DNA from: Bacillota bacterium
GTDB lineage: Bacteria; Bacillota; Clostridia; Christensenellales; UMGS416
NCBI GenBank assembly: GCA_023409755.1
Contig: JAEYRA010000070.1
Coordinates: forward strand, 1 to 16,415
Direction: 5' to 3'
DNA: 16,415 nt
Below are positions 1-5,068 of this stretch, one piece after another. The notes under the pieces were generated by a model that was not told the DNA's origin, did not search any database, and saw only the letters and a list, made by a program, of their open reading frames with translations. Each line of letters opens with the position of its first letter. Positions within the stretch are counted from its first letter, which is position 1. The position numbers were made by a program, and so were the translations under genes.

Positions 1-68
1 GGGCATGGATGCCCGCGAGGCGGAAGTAAGGTGCCGGAACGGCACGACCAGCCAGACGCGAAAGGCTC

Positions 69-1115
69 CTACGCCAGGCTCAGCAACACCTTCAACAGGG
101 TGGGGAACAGGCACACCACCGAGAGCATGCGCACCGTGTGGAGCGTCACCACCTGGGTGGCGTTGCAGCCGAGGTCAGCCGCCATCATGGAGATCTCCTG
201 CAGGCCGCCGGGGGTGGTTGCCAGCAGCGCGGTCGTCAGCTCCATGCCAAAGAGCTTGTGCATGACGAGCCCCAGCCCCATGGTGAACACCAGCAGCGTC
301 ACGGTGATGAGCACGATGGGCACCGCCAGCCCGGCCACCGCGTGCAGGCTGTCGGCGGTCATCTGTGCGCCGATGAGGGCCCCCACGGCGGCCTGCACCC
401 AGGGTTTGAGCCAGGGCGGGAAGGCCCCGCGCCCGGTGATGCCGTTCCACACGCCGGCCCCGATGACGCCGCCCACCAGCCCGCCGGCCGGTACCCCCAG
501 CAGCAGGAGCGCCAGCCCGCCCGCCGTTCCGGCTGCCATCGTGAGAGCAACGTTGCCCCAATGCAGGGGTTTGTTGCACTGAGTGTCGATCTGCGGGCCG
601 CAGGGGGGTTCGCTGCCCTGGCGGCGGTGCAGGCGCTTCAAGATGGGCGGGTAAATGAGGTAGACCCCGAGGAGCCGGAAGAGCTGCAGCACCGAAACGG
701 TGGCCGCCACCGCCCCCAGCTCGTCGGCGATGAGGGCGATGTCCGCCACCCCGCCGGGGCAGGAGGAAAAGAGCGCCGTGGCCAGGTCCAGCCCGCCGAA
801 GCGATGCAGCAGCAGCCCCAGGGTGATGGTGACCGCGAACATGCCAACGACCAGCAGCGCCACCGGCCCGGCCATGCGGCGGAGCTTGGCGACCTCGGCG
901 CGGTCAAGTGACCAGCCCAGCATGATGCCACCCAGCGTCTGCAGCACCGGGCGGGTGTTGGCGGGCAGCACGGCCAGCCCCGTGGTGATGCTCAGTGCCG
1001 CCACGAAGAACATGCCACCCAGCATGGCCGCCGCCGGCAGTTTCAGCCGCCCGGCCAGCCACCCGCCGGCGAAGGCCACCGCCAGTGTCAGTGCCACCCG
1101 CAGCCAGAGCTCCAT
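69..1115 (-). CDS. AbrB-family (duplicated-domain) integral membrane protein
   Basis: The 348-residue protein has the two-fold internal duplication of the AbrB membrane family (Pfam PF05145 / TIGR03082 type, sometimes labelled ammonia monooxygenase-like). Each half ends in a proline-glycine-glycine signature: SSCPGGVADIA near residues 117-127 and TTPGGLQEISM near 300-310. Most of the chain is hydrophobic, with about ten likely membrane segments, and a short polar linker (about 162-186) joins the halves. Family function is poorly defined; a transport or permease role is inferred. The open frame runs far upstream through the amidase, but homology-like sequence begins at MELW. ATG 1115 lies two bases after the stop of a leader ORF; ATG 1127, four codons earlier and in frame, is the alternative. 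Neither has its own Shine-Dalgarno sequence, which suggests translational coupling. Family assignment is confident; start and substrate are not. Confidence 0.85.
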   Translation of the reverse strand: MELWLRVALTLAVAFAGGWLAGRLKLPAAAMLGGMFFVAALSITTGLAVLPANTRPVLQTLGGIMLGWSLDRAEVAKLRRMAGPVALLVVGMFAVTITLGLLLHRFGGLDLATALFSSCPGGVADIALIADELGAVAATVSVLQLFRLLGVYLIYPPILKRLHRRQGSEPPCGPQIDTQCNKPLHWGNVALTMAAGTAGGLALLLLGVPAGGLVGGVIGAGVWNGITGRGAFPPWLKPWVQAAVGALIGAQMTADSLHAVAGLAVPIVLITVTLLVFTMGLGLVMHKLFGMELTTALLATTPGGLQEISMMAADLGCNATQVVTLHTVRMLSVVCLFPTLLKVLLSLA

Positions 1116-1117
1116 GC

Positions 1118-1210
1118 TCACTGCCATGGGTTTGGCAGGGGCAGCCAGGTGCTGCCGGTGGTGTGCAGCCGGCTGGTGGGGTGTCCGGTGCCGTGGGGCG
1201 GCACTTCCAT
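1118..1210 (-). CDS. Putative 30-aa leader ORF coupled to the AbrB-family gene
   Basis: ATG at 1210 has a perfect AGGAGG (1219-1224) eight bases upstream, the best ribosome binding site on this strand here. It opens a 30-codon frame (MEVPPHGTGHPTSRLHTTGS..., Pro/His/Thr-rich) that ends at TGA 1118-1120, two bases before the ATG of the membrane protein gene. The frame differs from that of the AbrB gene. The arrangement is what a translated leader peptide or coupling ORF would look like. It could equally be the real start of the main gene with a frameshift in the assembly or genome. No similarity to a known peptide was recognised. Confidence 0.45.
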   Translation of the reverse strand: MEVPPHGTGHPTSRLHTTGSTWLPLPNPWQ

Positions 1211-1239
1211 GGGCTCGTCCTCCTGTTTCGTATACCTCC

Positions 1240-1268
1240 ATTATAACTTTACAGACCGACTCCACCAA
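1240..1268 (-). promoter_or_regulatory. Sigma-A-like promoter for the AbrB-family gene
   Basis: Read on the minus strand, TTGGTG (1263-1268) and a consensus TATAAT (1240-1245) are separated by 17 bp. The -10 lies about 16 bases before the AGGAGG of the leader ORF, so the transcript would have a short 5' leader. The -35 overlaps the plus-strand promoter of the amidase gene. Confidence 0.55.
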
Positions 1269-1276
1269 GGCATAAT
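1248..1276 (+). promoter_or_regulatory. Sigma-A-like promoter for the amidase gene
   Basis: TTTACA (1248-1253), 17 bp and CATAAT (1271-1276) each match five of six consensus bases. Predicted initiation near 1283 is upstream of ATG 1326, which has an AGGAGG, and practically at ATG 1284, which has none. This favours 1326 as the amidase start. The element interleaves with the divergent promoter on the minus strand. Confidence 0.55.
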
Positions 1277-1325
1277 GAACACCATGAGACAACAAAAGCC
1301 ATCGCCTTGGACGGCAGGAGGGCCA

Positions 1326-2144
1326 ATGGAGAGGGGACGCAAGCCGCAGCCCGCCCCGCGGGAGGAGAACCAGGAGGGCCGTACCAGCCGGTACCGCGTC
1401 AATTGGCCTCGGTTTCTGCTGTCGCTGGCATTGCTGCTGGGGGCAGGCGCGCTGCTGTTGCGAGGCGTCAACGTCCTGGCTGAGCGTTTGTCGGGTGATG
1501 AGGCGGCGCAGGCATCGGCGGCGCTTTCCACTGGCAAGGCCGGCCACACCCCCAACCTCGATGGGGAACTTGCCGGCGCGGTCGTGGTGGTGGACGCCGG
1601 TCACGGAGGGTTTGACTGCGGGGCCATCGGGGCCAGCGGCAGTCGGGAGGACACCATCAACCTGCAGGTGGCCCTCTGCCTGCGCACCGCGCTGGAGGAC
1701 GCCGGGGCCACCGTCATCATGACCCGGGTGGACGCCAACGCCCTGGCCCAGACCAAGGAGGACGACATGGCCCGCCGTCGCCAGATCATTGAGGACAGCG
1801 GCTCGGACGTCGTCGTCAGCATCCACATGAACGCGCTGGAGAACGACAGCACAACGTCGGGCTACCAAGTGTACCATCTGCCCGGCTCCACCAGGGGCGA
1901 GGCGCTGGCCCGCGCCGTGGATGAGGGCCTGATGGCCCAGCCCGAGGGGATCAAAAGCCAGGGCCTGCGCACCGACAACCTCTACATCCTGAAGAGCGGC
2001 ACCCAGCCCTGTGTTCTGGTGGAGTGCGGCTTTCTCAGCAACCCTGAGGAAGAATCGGACCTGCAGGACCCGGACTACCAGCACGCGCTGGCCGACGGCA
2101 TCTGCCAGGGCGTGGCGGCCTACCTGGCCAACCGCACGCAATGA
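1326..2144 (+). CDS. N-acetylmuramoyl-L-alanine amidase (Amidase_3, CwlD/AmiC type)
   Basis: This zinc amidase family cleaves the bond between N-acetylmuramic acid and L-alanine in peptidoglycan. The 272-residue protein has a basic cytoplasmic N-terminus (1-28), one membrane anchor (about 29-46), a short linker, and an Amidase_3 domain (about 84-268) that would lie outside the membrane. Zinc ligands are visible as His93 (DAGHGG), Glu108 (SREDTINL) and His167 (SIHMNA); Glu233 in VECGFLSNP is the catalytic acid. The set is complete, so it should be active. ATG 1326 follows AGGAGG (1316-1321) and lies downstream of the predicted promoter; ATGs at 1275 and 1284 are poorer starts. It resembles CwlD, the sporulation cortex amidase, but no sporulation-type promoter was recognised and a vegetative wall role is equally possible. 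Confidence 0.92.
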   Translation: MERGRKPQPAPREENQEGRTSRYRVNWPRFLLSLALLLGAGALLLRGVNVLAERLSGDEAAQASAALSTGKAGHTPNLDGELAGAVVVVDAGHGGFDCGAIGASGSREDTINLQVALCLRTALEDAGATVIMTRVDANALAQTKEDDMARRRQIIEDSGSDVVVSIHMNALENDSTTSGYQVYHLPGSTRGEALARAVDEGLMAQPEGIKSQGLRTDNLYILKSGTQPCVLVECGFLSNPEEESDLQDPDYQHALADGICQGVAAYLANRTQ

Positions 2145-2268
2145 CGGCCCACCTTGTGCCAAGCGAGCCTGTCCAAAGGGGTGCTGTCACAAGCATCTGT
2201 TGGAAGCAAGCCTCTTCTTTTGAGAAAAGCTCTGTTAGATAATATTTTTGGTATAAGGATGTGATATG

Positions 2269-2295
2269 AGGAGGGATGGAATTCTCCCTCCTTTT
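2269..2295 (+). terminator. Intrinsic terminator downstream of the amidase gene
   Basis: An 8-bp perfect stem (AGGAGGGA 2269-2276 with TCCCTCCT 2285-2292) encloses an 8-base loop and continues into a short T-run (2292-2295). It lies about 125 bp after the amidase stop, at the edge of the AT-rich island. The other strand lacks a T-run after the stem, so it should act mainly on plus-strand transcripts. Confidence 0.6.
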
Positions 2296-2344
2296 CAGTT
2301 TGCAAAAGTGAAACGTTTTGAAATACATTATCTTGTTTTATGAA

Positions 2345-2878
2345 CTAAGAAAGGGGATATGAAAAAAGTTGTTTGGCAGGAGAAAACTCAATTACTCCGA
2401 TTTTCTCCAATTTCCCATTAAAGGGCATACTGGTATCAGCTAAATAATCTATTGCAGTTGCTAATTTTGTTTTATCAAACGATATGGTCAGTTGGCAATC
2501 AGGCTTCCAAATTCCCGCATCAAAATATCCACGGTTATCTTTTACTCCTAATTGATTGATAGTGTTTTGTATCTCCATATGCAATTTTAAAATATCATTA
2601 TTATCCGCAATATCTATTGTTACAAACGGTTTGTCACCTGGATATAAACCATATTTCTTAAAATGAATATTTATTTTCTCAAATCTTTTTGAAAGTAATC
2701 GAAGTTCATTTTGTACAGACGGTAAATCAATTGAATTAAACATAGCAAATTTGATATGAGGGCTATTTTCTGAATTGATTAGGTAATTATCCACGCCTAT
2801 ATCAGCTAATGCTTTCCATAATGCTTTTATTTTTTCGTCAGAATCTTGATCAAAATATCCAACTATTGCATATCCCAT
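2345..2878 (-). CDS. 2'-5' RNA ligase-like (2H phosphoesterase superfamily) protein with degenerate active site
   Basis: The 177-residue protein has the layout of bacterial 2'-5' RNA ligase family proteins: an N-terminal strand (GYAIVGYFD), a first motif near residue 41 and a second near 127, with alternating strands and helices. Active members carry two His-x-Thr/Ser motifs that hydrolyse or ligate 2'-5' or cyclic phosphodiester bonds. Here the first is PHIKF (His41 kept, Thr replaced by Lys43) and the second is PDCQL (Asp127 and Gln129 where His and Thr/Ser are expected). Catalysis is therefore doubtful and a binding role is possible. GGAGG lies seven bases before the ATG. GC content is far below the neighbours, which suggests recent transfer. 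Superfamily assignment is moderately confident; substrate is unknown. Confidence 0.65.
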   Translation of the reverse strand: MGYAIVGYFDQDSDEKIKALWKALADIGVDNYLINSENSPHIKFAMFNSIDLPSVQNELRLLSKRFEKINIHFKKYGLYPGDKPFVTIDIADNNDILKLHMEIQNTINQLGVKDNRGYFDAGIWKPDCQLTISFDKTKLATAIDYLADTSMPFNGKLEKIGVIEFSPAKQLFSYPLS

Positions 2879-2902
2879 TTTATACCTCCATATATAGGCG
2901 GT

Positions 2903-3047
2903 CTATCTCTGAAATGTTAAATCACCGAAAATCCTTTGTTTTCCATTTGCTTTACTGTTTTTTACATGGAGAGAACCGCAAGTCGAGCATACCTGCTCAT
3001 AAGAAAAATGTTTTTCATTGCAATCCTTCTGCAAATCCCTTTTGCAT
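2903..3047 (-). pseudogene. Possible zinc-ribbon (transposase-like) coding remnant
   Basis: On the minus strand, an open stretch without a start codon encodes about 48 residues ending at TAG 2903-2905. It includes the segment VCSTCGSLHVKNSKANGKQR. A CxxCGS knuckle followed by KN...NGKQR resembles the N-terminal zinc ribbon of IS1/IS1595-type transposases, but the second Cys pair is missing. It lies directly upstream of the 2H-like gene in the AT-rich island. I read it as a possible decayed mobile-element fragment. A chance open frame cannot be excluded. Confidence 0.25.
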
Positions 3048-3058
3048 AGAATTTATTG

Positions 3059-3199
3059 TTATAAGTTGTCCAATATTATGCCACATCCAGAACATATGTT
3101 CAATGCCAATAATTTTTCTACAGAGTGTTGAGAAAAAGACAAGCAGAAATTTGCTGGCGGTTTTAGTGGCGGATTATACGAAAGGTTTTGATTTGTCAT
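3059..3199 (-). CDS. Hypothetical 46-aa ORF with one CxxC motif
   Basis: ATG at 3199 opens a 46-codon frame (MTNQNLSYNPPLKPPANFCL..., ending ...LNICSGCGIILDNL) closed by TAA 3059-3061. It has a Pro-rich start and a single CSGC knuckle near the C-terminus, too little for a full zinc site. No good Shine-Dalgarno sequence precedes it. Its ATG shares the palindromic CATG with the ATG of the phosphotransferase-like fragment on the other strand, so at most one is likely to be used as a start. The family is not recognised; it may be a gene remnant or noncoding. Confidence 0.25.
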   Translation of the reverse strand: MTNQNLSYNPPLKPPANFCLSFSQHSVEKLLALNICSGCGIILDNL

Positions 3200-3335
3200 G
3201 AATTTTCAAGATATGTTCCCTTGCGAGAAAATTCTGAACCTAGAAGAGTTATCACCGGGATATGAAGACCACGCGAGCGATATTTGGTGCGTCAAAACAG
3301 AGAAGCGTGAAGTTATTGTCCGTGCTTTGTTCTAA
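3198..3335 (+). pseudogene. 5' fragment of an aminoglycoside phosphotransferase-family gene
   Basis: ATG 3198 opens a 45-residue frame beginning MNFQDMFPCEKILNLEELSPGY, with ASDIWCVKTEKREVIVRA near its end. The ASD-x-W-x-VKTE...EVIVR stretch resembles the first strands of APH/choline-kinase-fold phosphotransferases, where the chain normally continues for another 200 or more residues. Here the frame ends at TAA 3333-3335 and the following DNA turns GC-rich and unrelated. I interpret this as the truncated start of a gene cut by an insertion or rearrangement near 3320-3336. No kinase active-site residues are present, so no activity is expected. Family resemblance is by eye only. Confidence 0.45.
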
Positions 3336-3566
3336 AATACCGGCATAACACGAGGTCGGCATACTCCAATTTGTAACCGTGCAGCAAGCATGGTGGTTGC
3401 GGCACACCCCGGTATACCAGGGCAGTTTCCCCCGCCCCCATGCCAGCGTTGGACGGCCCTGATAGGGCCCCACAGTTGGTTCTCTGCGGCAGTCCCGTCC
3501 GGTTGGACGGGCTCGGAGTACTTACAATCCTTTAGAAAGAGCAAATGGGAACGAGCCGATCGCCGA
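3336..3566. other. GC-rich noncoding segment with hairpins
   Basis: No convincing gene is present between the phosphotransferase fragment and the dispersed repeat. Two compact hairpins are visible: GGCCCT/AGGGCC with a GAT loop (3455-3469) and CCCGTCC/GGACGGG with a GGTT loop (3494-3511). The short frames on both strands (71-79 codons) lack supporting start sites or recognisable domains. It may be part of the element that truncated the upstream gene, or a structured transcript. Confidence 0.4.
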
Positions 3567-3752
3567 TTCATTCGGCGGGAGGAATGGAGGAGACAGAGCG
3601 AGTAGGATACAAAAAACTGCCCGCAGGCGAAACGTTAGAAATCCGTATGAGCGCTAACGTTTAGGATCGGTCGGCGACATGTGCGGCGACCGATTTTGTG
3701 GATGAGAACAAGCAATCTGAATCGTGGACGTCGCCGCAGCGGCGGACACGAC
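3567..3752 (+). repeat. Dispersed structured repeat, copy 1
   Basis: This segment shares ordered blocks with 13577-13768: CGGCGGGAGGAA, GCCCGCAGGCGAAACGT, CCGTATGAG, GGCGACATGTGCG and GAGAACAAGC, then a 3' GTCGC...GCGGC hairpin. Its main hairpin (3666-3694) has 11-base arms with one G-G mismatch around an ACATGTG loop, followed by TTTT. An additional 9-bp hairpin, AAACGTTAG/CTAACGTTT, is specific to this copy (about 3631-3663). The differing stems but identical loop in the two copies suggest a selected structure. It ends about 50 bp before the serpin start. Confidence 0.6.
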
Positions 3753-3768
3753 AGGCCACCGTCTCGCT

Positions 3769-3796
3769 TTGCGCCGCCGCTGTCCTGTGCTATACT
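3769..3796 (+). promoter_or_regulatory. Candidate promoter of the serpin gene
   Basis: TATACT (3791-3796) is a good -10 box; a weak TTGCGC lies 16 bp upstream (3769-3774). Initiation would fall at about 3802-3805, on or next to the ATG at 3804, so the mRNA could be leaderless. No Shine-Dalgarno sequence precedes that ATG. Confidence 0.4.
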
Positions 3797-3803
3797 ACCG
3801 GGT

Positions 3804-5045
3804 ATGAAACAGCGACTGACACACAAGTATTTTGCTCTACTGCTGGCGGCGGCCCTTGTGCTGCTGCCCGGCTGCGCGGGCGGGGGCAAGGAGCCCGAGG
3901 CCACGTCCTCGGCGGCCATCCCGGTGGCGGAAGGTGCCTATGGCCAGGGCAGCAACGCCGCGCTGAGCCTGGGGCTGCTCTACGCTGCCGATGGCGGCGG
4001 CAACGAGGTCATCGGCACGGCAGGGCTGACAGGTGTGCTGGCTGCCCTTCGCAATGCCCTGGGGGACGAGGGAAACCCGGCGCTGGACGCTGCCCTGGGC
4101 ATACAGGAACTGTCACTCAAGACCGTAAACGAGCGGGCCTCGGCCCTGCGCACCGCCATCGCCGGGCTCAAGAACGGCCGTTTTGCCTCCGCCTGGGGTC
4201 TCTTTGTGGGGGAGAACCAGGCCATGAAAGAAGATTACCTTGTGGCGCTGGGCAACGAACTGCAGCTGCCCGTGACCTTTACACAGCTGGAGGAGAGGAC
4301 CGCCAACGCGGTGCTGGGCAGCTGGGCTGATGACAACACCGGCGGGCGCATCAAGACCGTGAGCGCCAAGGTGCCCACCTCCGGTGCGCCACTCATTCTG
4401 GACCTCATCACCGCCGACCCCGATTGGCAGCAGGCGTTGGACCCGGCCCACACCAAGGCGCTGGACTTCACCACCGCTGACGGCAGCAAGAGCGCCGTGC
4501 CCACCCTGGCGTGCCGGATGAACTGCGGCGTCTACACCGGGGAGGAAGGCGCCCTTGCCGTGCTGCCCTGCCAGGGGGACGAGACCCGCATCGTGGTGCT
4601 GCTGCCGCCCGAGGACGGCGACCTCAAGGAGTTCCTCAAGGTGGCGGCAGACAAGTTTGACGGTTGGCTGGAGCTGGCCGAATGGCAGGACCAACGGGTG
4701 CTGCTGCCCCGGGCTTCGCTGCGGTTTGAGGGCTCGGCCAAGGCGGTGCTGAAGAACGCGGGTTACGGTGCGTTCTTTGGCAAGGAAGCGACCCTCGACG
4801 CCATGGGCGATGGTCTGCAGGTGGCCGATGTGCTGCAGCTGGCTGAGTTCAACATCGATGAATCGGGGGTGGACGCCGCCGACGAAACGGCGGATTACTC
4901 CCCCGATGCGGACGACGACGTGGACACGCTGGCGGTCAACCGCCCCTTTGCGGTGCTGCTGCAGCAGACCAAGACCGGTGCGATTTTGATGGCGGGGTTG
5001 GTACGTAACCCGCTGGAAACCGCCACCGAGGAGAACGAACAATGA
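3804..5045 (+). CDS. Serpin-family lipoprotein (putative protease inhibitor)
   Basis: The 413-residue protein begins with a lipoprotein signal peptide; the lipobox LLPGC puts the lipidated Cys at 24, so the protein should be anchored outside the membrane. Serpin landmarks follow in order: LGSWADDNTGGRI (171-183), the ADGS...VPT strand region (225-234), VLLPPEDGDL (265-274), the reactive-loop hinge near 353-363 (ESGVDAADETA), and the C-terminal NRPFAVLLQQTKTGAILMAG (379-398). Serpins trap serine or cysteine proteases by inserting the cleaved loop into a beta-sheet. Inhibitory hinges usually have Thr/Ser at P14 and small residues at P12-P9; here Val, Ala-Ala and Asp-Glu occur and the loop is very acidic (DYSPDADDDVD), so inhibition is uncertain. 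It overlaps the M42 peptidase gene by 4 bp, which implies cotranscription. Confidence 0.88.
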   Translation: MKQRLTHKYFALLLAAALVLLPGCAGGGKEPEATSSAAIPVAEGAYGQGSNAALSLGLLYAADGGGNEVIGTAGLTGVLAALRNALGDEGNPALDAALGIQELSLKTVNERASALRTAIAGLKNGRFASAWGLFVGENQAMKEDYLVALGNELQLPVTFTQLEERTANAVLGSWADDNTGGRIKTVSAKVPTSGAPLILDLITADPDWQQALDPAHTKALDFTTADGSKSAVPTLACRMNCGVYTGEEGALAVLPCQGDETRIVVLLPPEDGDLKEFLKVAADKFDGWLELAEWQDQRVLLPRASLRFEGSAKAVLKNAGYGAFFGKEATLDAMGDGLQVADVLQLAEFNIDESGVDAADETADYSPDADDDVDTLAVNRPFAVLLQQTKTGAILMAGLVRNPLETATEENEQ

Positions 5046-5068
5046 CCGACGACAGGAGGAGAGACCCC

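Noticed and set aside
1..45. Small hairpins GGGCAT/ATGCCC and GTGCCG/CGGCAC after the AbrB-like gene
   Set aside because: Loops of two and three bases and no T-run; not enough for a terminator call at a window edge.
69..2162. Single 697-codon minus-strand frame covering the AbrB-like gene and the whole amidase gene
   Set aside because: Only the part from about 1127 downward has protein character; the rest is antisense to a complete zinc amidase and is a GC-rich run-on.
2809..3201. 130-codon plus-strand frame in the AT-rich island
   Set aside because: Low-complexity Phe/Ile/Leu/Cys composition, overlaps the start of the 2H-like gene, no ribosome site.
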